A stretch of 64,000 nt of DNA from Pseudomonadota bacterium (GCA_020160755.1 JAIUPN010000001.1:806001-870000), one strand, 5' to 3'; counted from the first letter of the stretch, positions 25,588 to 35,331 are shown. A program made the numbers and translations. Notes: generated from the letters alone by a model not told the origin.

Positions 25588-25977
25588 ATGATCGCGGCGC
25601 TGATGATCCTGAGCACCGCGTCGGCCGGTCCACCCGACGCGAGCGTCATCGAGTATCTTTTGCTCAGGAAGGAATATTGTACCGTCACTGTCGACGGGTG
25701 CAGTGATCACGAGGGACGGCAGATACGTTTCAACACCCGTTATGCCGTCAGCAATGTCGTTTGCGAGGAAGTGGACAGGTCGGAGCAGCCGCCCCGGTCA
25801 TGGCGTTGCGGTTTCGACGTCAGACAGACGCGCTGGATGGAGGGGGAGCAGGTCGGCGAGGCGCAGATCGACCGGCGGACCGGGATTTTCGACCTTACGC
25901 GCTTCACCGTCCAGGACGGAAAAAGGGAAATCCCCAGCATTCTGTGGACGCAGCGTACGCGGGAAGAATCGCGCTGA
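25588..25977 (+). CDS. Small exported protein, function unknown
   Basis: A 129-residue product from ATG 25588, giving a short signal peptide (MIAALMILSTASAG). A longer reading from upstream would add a very arginine-rich segment and is unlikely. The mature part has cysteines in YCTVTVDGCSD, NVVCEEVD and SWRCGFDV. The pattern TRYAVSNVVCEEVDRSEQPP then RSWRCGFDVRQTRW suggests a small domain of unknown function. The ribosome site is weak. It stands alone before the repeats at 26064-26149. Confidence 0.55.
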   Translation: MIAALMILSTASAGPPDASVIEYLLLRKEYCTVTVDGCSDHEGRQIRFNTRYAVSNVVCEEVDRSEQPPRSWRCGFDVRQTRWMEGEQVGEAQIDRRTGIFDLTRFTVQDGKREIPSILWTQRTREESR

Positions 25978-26063
25978 CATTGGAATGTCGTTTGCGGTCG
26001 CGTCACGCTCGCCGGGCACGTCTGGAAACGATCGGAAGCGGACCTATCCATCATCGTCACTCT

Positions 26064-26087
26064 CTAACGAGACACGTGGCTCGTTAG
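26064..26087. terminator. Hairpin CTAACGAG / CTCGTTAG
   Basis: Eight-base perfect arms with an eight-base loop, 87 bp after the small exported-protein gene. It directly precedes the dispersed repeat that follows and may be part of it. Confidence 0.4.
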
Positions 26088-26149
26088 ACTTGATCCGGGG
26101 GCCATGACGACGATGCTGCTATGGATCCCGGATCAAGTCCGGGATGACG
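26087..26149. repeat. Dispersed inverted repeat, second family
   Basis: GACTTGATCCGGG (26087-26099) is the reverse complement of CCCGGATCAAGTC (26127-26139). The second arm is itself a hairpin, CCCGGA-TCAAG-TCCGGG, followed by ATGACGA. This differs from the CGTCATTCCCGCG element. Such GGATCCCGGATCAAGTCC segments are common intergenic repeats in sphingomonads. Only one copy lies in this window. Confidence 0.65.
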
Positions 26150-26197
26150 AAAGAGGGTGAGCGAAGGTCCGCTTTCCACCCCAAAGCCGACCTCGGT

Positions 26198-26869
26198 TCA
26201 CCCCGCCCCGACCCGCCAGTGCCGCGGCGACATCCCGGTCAATCGTGACACCGCGCGCGTCATATGCGCTTGGTCGGCATAACCCGCCTCCGCGGCGACC
26301 CCGGCAAGGCTGTCGTCGCCCGCAACGATCATCCGCCACGCCCGTTTCGCCCGGCAATCGGCGCGATAGGCGGCGGGCGACACGCCATAGAGCTTCTCGA
26401 AACTGCGCGAGACATGCTCGCGCGACTGCCCGTGCGCTTCCGCCCATTCGCCGATCCGCGGCGACGCCGATGTGCGCAGCGCCGCCGACAACCGGTCGGG
26501 CAGATCGCCGTCTTCCGCCTCGATCGCCGGAGCAAAGCCGTCGAGCAAGGCGTCGACCGCTTCGACCGGATCGCGTCCGGCCAGCCGGACGATCCGGTCG
26601 GGATCGGCGATGTCCGCGCGCGCCGGCCAGTCGCGCCCGTCGAACGGCAGCGGCAGGTCGAGCACCATCGTCCGCCGCGCCGAAATGCGGTCGCGGTGCG
26701 CCGAAAACGGGCCGTGAAACAACACTTCGCCTTCGCGCGCCGCGATACGCCCCGCATCGCCCGCTTCCTCATAGGCGCCCGCCAGCACCAGCGTTGCATA
26801 GGGCTCGCGGTGATGGTGCCGCGCGATCTCGGCGGCGACGGGCAACAGGCTGGGCTGGAGCAACTGCAT
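26198..26869 (-). CDS. AraC family transcriptional regulator
   Basis: A 223-residue regulator. The N-terminal half is a short cupin-like sensor (HHHREPYATLVLAGAYEEAG, EGEVLFHGPFSAHRDRISAR). The C-terminal 100 residues form the AraC DNA-binding domain (GQSREHVSRSFEKLYGVSPA, EAGYADQAHMTRAVSRLTGM). ATG 26869 has AGGAT upstream and is chosen over a longer start at 26959. It is divergent from the VOC gene at 27003, which may be its target. Confidence 0.82.
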   Translation of the reverse strand: MQLLQPSLLPVAAEIARHHHREPYATLVLAGAYEEAGDAGRIAAREGEVLFHGPFSAHRDRISARRTMVLDLPLPFDGRDWPARADIADPDRIVRLAGRDPVEAVDALLDGFAPAIEAEDGDLPDRLSAALRTSASPRIGEWAEAHGQSREHVSRSFEKLYGVSPAAYRADCRAKRAWRMIVAGDDSLAGVAAEAGYADQAHMTRAVSRLTGMSPRHWRVGAG

Positions 26870-27002
26870 CGCGCCATCCTGTCGCGGCGCATGGCCGACC
26901 GCAACCGCTCCCTGATCAACCCCCGTTACCGGTCGATGGACAGCGGGGGTCTTCACCAACTAGGAAGCCCCGATCCCGCACGAATTTCGAGGAGAGACTG
27001 CC

Positions 27003-27422
27003 ATGACGACACCCCCCTTTACCCTTCGTGCGATCGACCATGTGGTGCTTCGGGTGGTCGATCTCGACCGCATGGCGGGCTTTTACCGCGAGGTTCTCGG
27101 CTGCACCGACGAGCGCGCGCAATCGGAAATCGGGCTCTTCCAGCTGCGCGCCGGCAGTTCGCTGATCGACCTTGTCACCATCGACGGCAAGCTCGGCGCG
27201 ATGGGCGGCGCGGCCCCGGGACCGGAGGGCCGCAATGTCGACCATTTCGCAATCGCCGTCGCCCCGTTCGACGAATCCGCAATCCGCGCCCACCTCGACC
27301 GGCACGGCGTTGCGGTCGAACAGGCCGGTCCGCGCTACGGCGCCGAGGGCGAAGGACCGTCGATCTATATCAGCGATCCCGAAGGCAATATCGTCGAACT
27401 CAAGGGTCCCGCCTTCGACTGA
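27003..27422 (+). CDS. VOC family (glyoxalase/bleomycin-resistance-type) protein
   Basis: A 139-residue VOC metalloprotein with the paired beta-alpha-beta-beta-beta modules. Visible are RAIDHVVLRVVDLDRMAGFY (metal His), NVDHFAIAVAPFDE (second metal site) and ISDPEGNIVELKGP (metal Glu). A ribosome site (GAGGAGA) precedes the start. It is followed after 65 bp by the nitronate monooxygenase gene on the same strand, a likely operon. The substrate is unknown. Confidence 0.9.
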   Translation: MTTPPFTLRAIDHVVLRVVDLDRMAGFYREVLGCTDERAQSEIGLFQLRAGSSLIDLVTIDGKLGAMGGAAPGPEGRNVDHFAIAVAPFDESAIRAHLDRHGVAVEQAGPRYGAEGEGPSIYISDPEGNIVELKGPAFD

Positions 27423-27487
27423 GTATCTTGCGCTGCCTTCCGTTTACGTTAAGGTCAGTTGCAAACCGCAACCGGAGAGACTGATTC

Positions 27488-28459
27488 ATGGCCCTTCCCC
27501 CGATTTTCGACCGCCTGCGCCTGCCCGTCATCGGTTCGCCGCTGTTTATCGTGTCGGGCCCCGAACTCGTCATTGCGCAGTGCAAGGCCGGCGTCGTCGG
27601 CAGCTTCCCCGCGCTCAACGCGCGCCCGCAATCCTTGCTCGACGAATGGCTGCACCAGATCACCGAGGAACTCGCCGCCTGGGACCGCGACAATCCCGAT
27701 CGCCTCTCTGCACCCTATGCGGTCAACCAGATCGTCCATAAATCGAACGACCGGCTCGAACAGGACATCGCGACCTGCGCCAAGTGGAAGGTGCCGATCA
27801 CGATCACCTCGCTCGGCGCGCGCGAGGAGCTCAATCAGGCAGTGCATGGCTGGGGCGGCATCACGCTCCACGACGTCATCGACGACCGCTTCGCGCGCAA
27901 GGCGGTCGAAAAGGGCGCCGACGGTCTGATCCCCGTCGCTGCGGGCGCGGGCGGCCACGCCGGCCGCCAGTCGCCCTTCGCGCTCGTGCAGGAAATCCGC
28001 GAATGGTTCGACGGCCCCGTCGCGCTGTCGGGCGCGATCGGTCACGGCCGTTCGATCCTCGCCGCGCAGGCGTGCGGCGCCGACCTCGCCTATATCGGCA
28101 GCGCCTTCATCGCGACCGCCGAAGCCAATGCCGATCAGGGCTACAAGGACGGCATCGTCGAAGGACGCGCCGCCGACATCGTCTATTCGAACCTCTTCAC
28201 CGGGGTCCACGGCAACTATCTTCGCCAGTCGATTGTTTCGGCGGGCATGGACCCCGACAACCTGCCCGAAGGCGACCTCAAGACGATGAATTTCGGCTCG
28301 GGCGGCAATACCAAGGTCAAGGCGTGGAAGGACATCTGGGGTTCGGGCCAGGGCATCGGCCCCGTGTCCGCCGTGCGTCCGGTCGCCGAATTCGTCGCCG
28401 AACTCGAAGCACAATATCTCGCCGCACGCCGCGAGCTCGAAGCGAAAGTCAGGCTCTGA
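27488..28459 (+). CDS. Nitronate monooxygenase family flavoprotein
   Basis: A 323-residue FMN-dependent TIM-barrel enzyme of the nitronate monooxygenase/2-nitropropane dioxygenase group, which oxidises toxic propionate-3-nitronate. The N-terminal LRLPVIGSPLFIVSGPELVI, AGAGGHAGRQSPFALVQEIR, ALSGAIGHGRSILAAQACGA (flavin phosphate region) and GSAFIATAEA are visible. GGAGAG precedes the start. It likely forms an operon with the VOC gene. Its last bases overlap the end of the damaged AHH gene on the other strand. Confidence 0.92.
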   Translation: MALPPIFDRLRLPVIGSPLFIVSGPELVIAQCKAGVVGSFPALNARPQSLLDEWLHQITEELAAWDRDNPDRLSAPYAVNQIVHKSNDRLEQDIATCAKWKVPITITSLGAREELNQAVHGWGGITLHDVIDDRFARKAVEKGADGLIPVAAGAGGHAGRQSPFALVQEIREWFDGPVALSGAIGHGRSILAAQACGADLAYIGSAFIATAEANADQGYKDGIVEGRAADIVYSNLFTGVHGNYLRQSIVSAGMDPDNLPEGDLKTMNFGSGGNTKVKAWKDIWGSGQGIGPVSAVRPVAEFVAELEAQYLAARRELEAKVRL

Positions 28460-28827
28460 CATCGCTTCCGAACAGCCTGTCGATCGCCTCGTCGAGATAG
28501 GGGCGATCGACGAACAACCGCATCGGGTCGCGCCGGTTGAGCCAGAAGCCTGCACCATCGCGATCGGTCAGCGCGCGCCGCGACGACATCGCTATACCCC
28601 TGATGCGGCCCGCGGTGCAGCGCATGTCCAGACCGAAGCGCTGCCGGTTCGCAAGCCGGCAGCACCAGTCCGTTACGCCCGAAATGCCGGAGCGCGAATC
28701 CTTCGGCGTGCAATTGTTCGAACATCGCCGCCATCTGGGGTCGCTGTAACAGCGCAACAGGGATCAGGTGGTGGCGCTGGAACCCCGTCGTCGGCGGCGG
28801 CGCGCCGTGCCAGCCGCGCGTGGGCAT
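28449..28827 (-). pseudogene. AHH-family HNH/EndoVII-like nuclease, frameshifted
   Basis: From ATG 28827 the frame gives MPTRGWHGAPPPTTGFQRHH then LIPVALLQRPQMAAMFEQLH, GRNGLVLPACE and ALHRGPHQGYSDVVAAR. This matches the AHH nuclease domain, with catalytic HH at residues 19-20. After VVAAR the frame loses meaning, while another frame offers LTDRDGAGFWLNRRDPMRLF and ends at 28449. The natural protein was probably longer; loss of a middle segment, perhaps between GCGC repeats near 28580, caused a frameshift. The start overlaps the stop of the upstream gene (TGATG), so the pair was coupled. Activity is doubtful. Confidence 0.7.
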
Positions 28828-29648
28828 CAACCGTCGCGGCCGAACTCGACAACCACCGTCGATCGCAGATTTCCGCTCGCCGCGCGCGGCGAAAGGTCGA
28901 TCCACTCACCCGCCTCCAGCCCGCGCATCGTTCGATCGTGCCGGACCGGGCCGTTGAGCATCATGTCGAGCGCAAGCCGCGAAAGCCGGCGGACCATTTC
29001 GGCGACCGTCCAGCCGCCAGGTATCCGCGCTTCCAGTTCCTGCCCCGAAAAAAGCACCAGCCCCCGCGTCCCCATGCTGGCGCCGGCGCTGGTTTCCTGC
29101 CTGCGAAACGCGACGAGATGAAGCACCGGCGGCATACCGCTCGCCAGCATTTCGGCGACCGACGCGCGAAATTGGAGCGCGTCGGACCACAGCCGCGCGG
29201 GTGACCAGAAAATATGGCTCGCATCGAACAGGTCGATCAGCAGCACCATCATCTTGAAAAATTCGCGCATCCGCGTCGCCGTGCCGGGCGCCTCGCCGGG
29301 TTCGGGGATGAAAATCCAGCACGCGCCGCGATCGCGCCATGTCGGCGACAGGCTGGCCGCAAGCAGGCTGGTCGACGGATGCCCGGGGTCCGCCATGTCG
29401 AGCGCCGCGCCGGCCGCAGGACCAGCCAGCACCGACGCCGCGCCGAAGGTCAGGCGAAAACAGGGGGCAGCGATCCGCCCCGCGCCATCGGGATTGTCCG
29501 CGCGGACCAGTTCGGGCTGCAACCCCATGTGACGCAGCGAGCTTTCGAGCGCGCTGTCCGACCCGCCCTGCATTGTCGCTCCGACAATCAGCGCAAAGGG
29601 TTCCGGCGGAACCGGGAGGATCGGGGTATCGCGGTTGCCGTCGTCCAT
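28827..29648 (-). CDS. Protein of unknown function upstream of the AHH gene
   Basis: A 273-residue soluble protein. It shows alternating hydrophobic strands and helices (PEPFALIVGATMQGGSDSAL, MREFFKMMVLLIDLFDASHI, AEMLASGMPPVLHLVAFRRQ) and a tryptophan-containing middle. The outline reminds me of DUF4261-type proteins, but I cannot support that. Its stop shares TGATG with the AHH gene, so the two formed a unit. With a nuclease gene behind it, a partner or regulator role is possible, as in toxin loci, but this is inference. Confidence 0.6.
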   Translation of the reverse strand: MDDGNRDTPILPVPPEPFALIVGATMQGGSDSALESSLRHMGLQPELVRADNPDGAGRIAAPCFRLTFGAASVLAGPAAGAALDMADPGHPSTSLLAASLSPTWRDRGACWIFIPEPGEAPGTATRMREFFKMMVLLIDLFDASHIFWSPARLWSDALQFRASVAEMLASGMPPVLHLVAFRRQETSAGASMGTRGLVLFSGQELEARIPGGWTVAEMVRRLSRLALDMMLNGPVRHDRTMRGLEAGEWIDLSPRAASGNLRSTVVVEFGRDG

Positions 29649-29752
29649 CGCGTTGCACGGCCTTTTTTGGTTCGCGCCTGCATCGCAAGACTGGCTGCAA
29701 TGTTCAAACGCTTATTGGCCACATGTCGGGAAGTTAACCTTGCGCCCCCGCG

Positions 29753-31714
29753 TCAGATAGCGACCTGGCTCCCCAGTTCGACGACGCGATTGGTCGGCAG
29801 ACGAAAATACTCCATCGCGCTTTCCGAATTGCGCAGCATCCATGCGAACAGCTTTTCGCGCCAGATCGGCATCCCCGGCTTGCTCGCCGCGATCAGCGTC
29901 TGCCGCGACAGGAAAAAGCTGGTTTCCAGCATCTTGAACTCGCCGCCGCAGCTCGTGACGCGGGTCAGCGCCTCGGGCACGTCGATCGGCTGCATGAAGC
30001 CGTAATTGAGCACCAGCCGGTGGAACCCCTGCCCCAGATCCTCGAGCAGGCAGAATTTCTCCGGCTGGACGAAAGGCACGTCGGCAATCTTGATCGTAAG
30101 CAGGATGATCCGCGCGTGGAGCACCTTATTGTGCTTCAAATTGTGGAGCAGCGCGTGCGGCACGCCATCGCTGCTCGACGTCATGAACACCGCGGTGCCG
30201 GGCACGCGCGTCGCGCTGTTCGCCGCCGATTTGACGAACACCGGGATCGGCATCGCACCTTCGGCCATTTCCTGCTGCATCAGCTTGCGCCCGCGCGACC
30301 AGGTGGTCAGCAGCGTAAAGATCGTCAAACCGATCACCAGCGGCACCCAGCCGCCGTCGGGCACCTTGATCAGGTTCGCGCCGAAATAGGCGATGTCGAC
30401 GATGAAGAAGACCGCGAGGATCGGCAGCGCCTTCCACGCCGGCCACTTCCACAAGGTGAAGAGGACGACGCTGAGCAGACAGGTGTCGATGAACATCGCG
30501 CCCGTCACTGCAATGCCATAGGCCGCGGCAAGGTTGCTCGACGATCCGAAGAAGAGGACGAGGATGATCACCATTACCATCAGCCCCCAATTGACCATCG
30601 GGATATAGATCTGCCCCGCCGCCGAAGCGCTGGTATGTTCGACGCGCAGGCGCGGCATGAAACCGAGCTGGATCGCCTGCTGGGTCAGCGAGAAGGCGCC
30701 CGAGATCACCGCCTGGCTGGCGATGATCGTCGCAAGGATCGCGAGGATCACGACGGGAACCTGCCATGCTTCGGGCATCATCTGGAAAAAGGGATCGGCG
30801 ATCAGGTCGGCGCGCGGCCCCATCTCCGCCTCGAGCACCATTGCCCCCTGCCCCATATAGTTGAGCATCAGCGCCGGCAGCACGAAGGTCAGCCAGCTCA
30901 GCCCGATCGGCCCGCGCCCGAAATGCCCCATGTCGGCATAGAGCGCCTCGGCGCCCGTCACCGCGAGCACCACCGCGCCGAGCGCGATAAAGGCGGTGAA
31001 ACCATCGACGTAGAAGAAGCGAAGCGCGTTCACCGGGTTCAGCGTCTCGATGATGATCCCCGGATGGTCGACGATGTGGATCAGGCCGAGGATCGCGAGC
31101 ATCGTGAAATAGGCGAGCATGATCGGCCCGAACAGCATCCCGACTTTCGCCGTCCCGCGCGACTGGATCGCGAACAGCGCTATCAGGATCGCGAGCGCAA
31201 TCGGCACAATATAGGGTTCGAACCCCTTGTTGACGTAGCTGAGACCCTCGGTCGCCGAGAGCACCGACATCGCCGGGGTGATCATGCTGTCGCCATAGAA
31301 AAGTGCGGTCGCGAACACGCCGAGCAGGATGATCGGCCAGGTCCAGCGCTTCTCGCCCGACGAGCGGCTGATCAGCGCGAGCAGCGCAAGGCTGCCCCCC
31401 TCGCCCTTGTTGTCCGCCTTCATTATCGTCAGCACATATTTGAACGTAACGACAAGCATCATCGACCAGAAGACGAGGCTGAGCACGCCATAGATGTGCA
31501 GCCGGTCGGCCTCGATCGGATGATGCCCGGCAAAGGTTTCACGAAACGCGTAGAGCGGGCTGGTGCCGATGTCGCCGAACACGACGCCGACCGCGCCGAC
31601 AGCAAGCTTCAGCTTGCTATCGCCATGATGTCCGTGACCCGGATGGGCCGTTTCGGCGGCGGCCGGGGCAGCGCTTTCTGCGCCACCTGCCCCCTGGTGC
31701 GACTCAGCAGTCAT
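29753..31714 (-). CDS. kup: Low-affinity potassium uptake protein
   Basis: A 653-residue inner-membrane K+/H+ symporter of the Kup/HAK/KT family. The signature [20 protein letters not shown] is at about residue 40, then [15 protein letters not shown], a dozen membrane helices and a C-terminal cytoplasmic domain of about 200 residues ([40 protein letters not shown]). The length is normal. It is transcribed alone, in the same direction as the downstream unknown gene but 104 bp away. Confidence 0.95.
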   Translation of the reverse strand: MTAESHQGAGGAESAAPAAAETAHPGHGHHGDSKLKLAVGAVGVVFGDIGTSPLYAFRETFAGHHPIEADRLHIYGVLSLVFWSMMLVVTFKYVLTIMKADNKGEGGSLALLALISRSSGEKRWTWPIILLGVFATALFYGDSMITPAMSVLSATEGLSYVNKGFEPYIVPIALAILIALFAIQSRGTAKVGMLFGPIMLAYFTMLAILGLIHIVDHPGIIIETLNPVNALRFFYVDGFTAFIALGAVVLAVTGAEALYADMGHFGRGPIGLSWLTFVLPALMLNYMGQGAMVLEAEMGPRADLIADPFFQMMPEAWQVPVVILAILATIIASQAVISGAFSLTQQAIQLGFMPRLRVEHTSASAAGQIYIPMVNWGLMVMVIILVLFFGSSSNLAAAYGIAVTGAMFIDTCLLSVVLFTLWKWPAWKALPILAVFFIVDIAYFGANLIKVPDGGWVPLVIGLTIFTLLTTWSRGRKLMQQEMAEGAMPIPVFVKSAANSATRVPGTAVFMTSSSDGVPHALLHNLKHNKVLHARIILLTIKIADVPFVQPEKFCLLEDLGQGFHRLVLNYGFMQPIDVPEALTRVTSCGGEFKMLETSFFLSRQTLIAASKPGMPIWREKLFAWMLRNSESAMEYFRLPTNRVVELGSQVAI

Positions 31715-31758
31715 CGCGCGCCTTTAGACGAGCCTGCGCTGTTGGAATAGCTTTCAAA

Positions 31759-32412
31759 TCACGACCCGTCCGCTGCGCCGGCAGGCGGCGCCGGCGGGCC
31801 CAGCGCCTGCCGCAATTGCGCCAGCCGCATTTCGAGGTCGGGGCGCCAGGGTGCATCGGTGGGGCTGCGGGCGAGGAGCTGGCTCCACACCGTTTCGGCC
31901 CCCTTCAGATCGCCGCCCTGCGCGAGCGCCAGTCCGGCGAAGAAGGGCGGCGCGGGATGCGAGGGATCGCGCCGCGCCGCCTCGTCGAACGCCAGCGCCG
32001 CCGCCGGCGACATGGCACCGCCGCTATGCGCGGCAAGGGCATTGCCCAATCCAACCCACAGGTCGACATTGTCGGGATATTTATCGAGCCCCTTTTCGAG
32101 CGTCTTCGCCGCGAGTTCGGTCTTGCCGGTGCGCGCAAAGCCATCCGACATGCCGAGCCACTGCGCCGCCGGACCGAAGCGTTCGGCCATTCCCTGCCGC
32201 TGGTCGGTGATCGCATCGCCGAACCCCTCGGGTTCCTCGGGGGCGGCAACGGGCTTCCCCGGCAGCGACGGGCTGCCCTGCAACGCATAACCGGCGAGGC
32301 CCAGCATGATCGCCGCGCCCGCCAGCGGCCGCGCCGCGGCGGGCAGCTTGCCGAACCAGAAGATGCCGCCGATGACGAGCAGCGCGACGAGCAGGATCCA
32401 CAACCAGATCAT
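31759..32412 (-). CDS. ccmI: CcmI-type TPR protein of cytochrome c maturation
   Basis: A 217-residue protein with one N-terminal helix pair (WLWILLVALLVIGGIFWFG, PLAGAAIMLGLAGYALQG) and a periplasmic TPR region (LGMSDGFARTGKTELAAKTL, LDKYPDNVDLWVGLGNALAA, AFDEAARRDPSHPAPPFFAG). This matches the apocytochrome-binding part of CcmI/CycH, in a shorter form. The start overlaps the end of ccmH by 4 bp. It is the last gene of the ccmCDEFGHI run. Confidence 0.85.
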   Translation of the reverse strand: MIWLWILLVALLVIGGIFWFGKLPAAARPLAGAAIMLGLAGYALQGSPSLPGKPVAAPEEPEGFGDAITDQRQGMAERFGPAAQWLGMSDGFARTGKTELAAKTLEKGLDKYPDNVDLWVGLGNALAAHSGGAMSPAAALAFDEAARRDPSHPAPPFFAGLALAQGGDLKGAETVWSQLLARSPTDAPWRPDLEMRLAQLRQALGPPAPPAGAADGS

Positions 32413-32840
32413 GGCGCGTCCTCCGCGTCGCCCTCACCGCGGCGAAACCGGCCGAACGCCAGCCATCCGCCAAGGGCGAGGAAAAACAGCGGCCCAAGCC
32501 ACAGGAACGCCGTCGCCGTGTCGAACGGCGGGTCGTAACTGACCCAATTGCCATAGCGCGCGACGAGCCAGGTCTTGATTTCGGCCGGGCTCTCGCCCGC
32601 CGCGATTTTGCTGCGCACCTCGTGCCGCATGTCGCCCGCAAGTGGCGCGTCCGAATCGGCGATCGACTGACCCTGGCAGACGAGGCAGCGCAGCTCCTCC
32701 ATCAACGCCTTCGCGCGCGCTTCCTGTGCCGGGTCCTTGAGCTGCTGATAGGCATAAGGCGCCGGCGGCAGCCGGTCCTGCGCCGCAAGCGGCAGCGCCA
32801 GCGCGCCGAACAGGCAGAGAAGGATAAGCCGCAGGCTCAT
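32409..32840 (-). CDS. ccmH: Cytochrome c maturation thiol-reductase
   Basis: A 143-residue protein with a signal peptide (RLILLCLFGALALPLAAQDR), the redox motif LRCLVCQGQSIADSDAPLAG (Cys52 and Cys55) and one C-terminal membrane helix (TATAFLWLGPLFFLALGGWL). It keeps apocytochrome cysteines reduced before heme attachment. The start at 32840 overlaps the ccmG stop by 4 bp, giving translational coupling. Confidence 0.93.
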   Translation of the reverse strand: MSLRLILLCLFGALALPLAAQDRLPPAPYAYQQLKDPAQEARAKALMEELRCLVCQGQSIADSDAPLAGDMRHEVRSKIAAGESPAEIKTWLVARYGNWVSYDPPFDTATAFLWLGPLFFLALGGWLAFGRFRRGEGDAEDAP

Positions 32841-33367
32841 TTCATCGCCTCGAGCTTCGCGACGATTTCGGGCACCTGATCGGCAAGGATCACGCCCTGA
32901 ATCTGTTCGCGGATGATGCCCTTGCCGTCGATCAGGAAGGTTTCGGGCACGCCCGACGATCCCAGCGCGATCTGGACACTGCTCTGCATGTCGGCCCCGA
33001 TGCGGTCGAAGGGATTGCCATATTCGCGAAGGAACATCGCGACATCCTCGGGCCGGTCGCGGATCGCGATGCCGTCGATCGGCACGCCCGCGGCCTTCAG
33101 CGCCTCGAGTTGCGGCGCCTCGGCGCGGCACGGGATGCACCAGCTCGCGAAGACATTGACGAGGCGTGGGCGTCCGTCGGCCAGCTGGCTGCTCTTCAGC
33201 CCCTCGACCCCCGCGGTCGCGGGCGGCAGGTCGAACAACGGCATCGGCTTGTTGATCCACTGCGACTGGATCAGCGTCTCCGCCGGCGTCACCAGCCGAT
33301 AGACGAAGGCACCGAACAGCAATCCCATGATCGCGAGCGGCACAAACAGGACCCAGCGGTTCTTCAC
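32837..33367 (-). CDS. ccmG: Thiol:disulfide oxidoreductase for cytochrome c maturation (CcmG/DsbE)
   Basis: A 176-residue thioredoxin-like protein with an N-terminal anchor (WVLFVPLAIMGLLFGAFVY). The active site is FASWCIPCRAEAP (Cys77 and Cys80). GSSGVPETFLIDGKGII contains the cis-proline, and GVILADQVPEI follows. It passes electrons to CcmH or the apocytochrome in the periplasm. It overlaps ccmF by 4 bp upstream and ccmH by 4 bp downstream. Confidence 0.94.
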   Translation of the reverse strand: MKNRWVLFVPLAIMGLLFGAFVYRLVTPAETLIQSQWINKPMPLFDLPPATAGVEGLKSSQLADGRPRLVNVFASWCIPCRAEAPQLEALKAAGVPIDGIAIRDRPEDVAMFLREYGNPFDRIGADMQSSVQIALGSSGVPETFLIDGKGIIREQIQGVILADQVPEIVAKLEAMK

Positions 33368-35331
33368 GCGAAACGTTCCTCAGCCTTACGCGCGCGGCGG
33401 GCGCGCCAGATGGTCAGCAATTGCGCGCGGCCGAGCAGCGACAAGGCCGCGCCAAGCGCGATCAGCCCGCCGCCGAGCCATATCCACCACACCAGCGGTT
33501 TCCACCACAGGCGGATCTGGTACCGGTCGGCGCGCCCGTCGTCACCCGTCACCGGCTGCCCCAGCACCGCATAAAGCTGCCCGCCCGGCCGCGTGAGCAG
33601 CGCCGCCTCGTTCGTCTCGGTCGGCGCGGTGCCCATCAGCCCGGGGAAAGTGCGCGCTTCGGGGCGCATGGTAAAGCTGCTGCCCGACGATGTCGTGGCG
33701 ACCAGCGTGCCCTCGATCGCGGTATAATTCGGTCCGGCGATCGGCTTGACCCCGACGAACTTCACCGAGAAATCGCCGACTTTCACCACATCGCCCGGCG
33801 CCGCGGCAACCAGCCGTTCCTTGATGAACGCGCTTTCGGCGCCCATCCCGGCAAGGCACACCGCAACGCCGAAATGCGCGACCACCATGCCCCACGTCGG
33901 CAACGGGGTGCGGCGGAGGTTGCGGCCCCACAACGGCGCAAGGCTCGCGACCGCGACGATCCCCGCCACGGTCATGCCGAGCAGCGGCAATATACCGACC
34001 TTGCCGCCGAACAGGATCAGCGCGAACAGCACCGCCGCACCGGCAAAGATCGCCAGCGGAAGCCGCGACCAGAGCCGCTTGCCATCGTCCTTGCGCCAGC
34101 TCAGGAGCGGCCCCGCCACCATCACGAGACAGAGGATCAGCGCCAGCGGCCCCGCAACCTTGTTATAATAAGGCGGCCCGACCGAAATCTTTTCGCCCAT
34201 CGCCTCGGCGACGATCGGATAGAGCGTCCCGAGCAGGACGAGCGCGAGGATCGTCGTCAGCAGCAGATTGTTGATGACGAGCGAGCCTTCGCGGCTCAGC
34301 AGCGCGAACTTCTTGCCCTCGGCGACGCTTCCGGCGCGCAGCGCGAACAGCGTCAGCGCGCCGCCGATATAGATCGCCATCAACGCCAGCAGGAAGGTGC
34401 CGCGCTCGGGATCGACGGCGAAGCTGTGGACGCTGGTGAGCAGCCCCGAACGCACGATGAAGGTGCCGACCATCGACATCGAAAAGCCGATGACCGCGAG
34501 CATCACCGTCCACGCGCGCAGGGCGTTGCGGGTGGCGGTTACCGCGACCGAGTGCAACAGCGCCGCGCCCGCGAGCCATGGGATCAGCGAGACATTCTCG
34601 ACCGGATCCCAGAACCACCAGCCTCCCCAGCCGAGCTCGTAATAGGCCCAATAGCTGCCCGCGGTGATGCCGAGTGTCAGGAAAATCCAGCTCCCGAGCA
34701 CCCACGGCCGCATCGCGCGCGCGAAAGCAGGTCCGATCTCGCGTGTGATCAGCGCGCCGACGGCAAAGCTGAACGCAACCGACAGACCGACATAGCCGAC
34801 GTAAAGCGTCGGCGGATGGAAGGCGAGCCCGATGTCCTGAAGCAGCGGGTTCAGCCCCTGCCCGTCGGGCGGCGCCACCGGAAGCCGCTTGAACGGGTTC
34901 GACGAAAAGAGAAGGAAGGCGAAGAAGCCGAGGCTCAGCGCCGCCTGTGCGGCGAGCGTCGCGACCAGCGTATCCTCGCGCAGCCTTCGCTCGAAAATCG
35001 CGATCAACCCGCCCGACAGCGACAGGATCATCAGCCAGAGCAGCATCGATCCTTCGTGATTGCCCCATGTACCGGCAACCTTGAAGATCATCGGCTTCAG
35101 GCTGTTGCTGTTGCGCGCGACGAGCTCGACCGACATGTCGGACCGCACGAACAGCGCGATCAGCAGACCGAACGCCGCCGTGGTCAGCACCCCCTGCGCG
35201 ACGCTGGCCGGGCGGACAAGCGCCGCCAGATCCTTCGACCCGCCGCGCAGGAACAACGTCGCCGCGACGAGCGAGAGGCACGCGAGCGCCGCCGCCATCC
35301 ACAGCAGCGCGAGACCGAGTTCGGCGATCAT
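33364..35331 (-). CDS. ccmF: Heme lyase subunit CcmF
   Basis: A 655-residue polytopic membrane protein with about 14 helices. The tryptophan-rich heme-handling motif is YYELGWGGWWFWDPVENVSL at about residue 235, preceded by FHPPTLYVGYVGLSVAFSFA. NHEGSMLLWLMILSLSGGLI is the other conserved segment. The protein attaches heme from CcmE to the apocytochrome. The length is normal. The start overlaps the ccmE end by 4 bp. Confidence 0.95.
   Translation of the reverse strand: MIAELGLALLWMAAALACLSLVAATLFLRGGSKDLAALVRPASVAQGVLTTAAFGLLIALFVRSDMSVELVARNSNSLKPMIFKVAGTWGNHEGSMLLWLMILSLSGGLIAIFERRLREDTLVATLAAQAALSLGFFAFLLFSSNPFKRLPVAPPDGQGLNPLLQDIGLAFHPPTLYVGYVGLSVAFSFAVGALITREIGPAFARAMRPWVLGSWIFLTLGITAGSYWAYYELGWGGWWFWDPVENVSLIPWLAGAALLHSVAVTATRNALRAWTVMLAVIGFSMSMVGTFIVRSGLLTSVHSFAVDPERGTFLLALMAIYIGGALTLFALRAGSVAEGKKFALLSREGSLVINNLLLTTILALVLLGTLYPIVAEAMGEKISVGPPYYNKVAGPLALILCLVMVAGPLLSWRKDDGKRLWSRLPLAIFAGAAVLFALILFGGKVGILPLLGMTVAGIVAVASLAPLWGRNLRRTPLPTWGMVVAHFGVAVCLAGMGAESAFIKERLVAAAPGDVVKVGDFSVKFVGVKPIAGPNYTAIEGTLVATTSSGSSFTMRPEARTFPGLMGTAPTETNEAALLTRPGGQLYAVLGQPVTGDDGRADRYQIRLWWKPLVWWIWLGGGLIALGAALSLLGRAQLLTIWRARRARKAEERFA

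Noticed and set aside
28449..28757. Independent 102-residue gene in the second frame of the AHH locus
   Set aside because: Only its last third looks like protein; the first part is the AHH domain read out of frame, so it is treated as part of the frameshifted gene.
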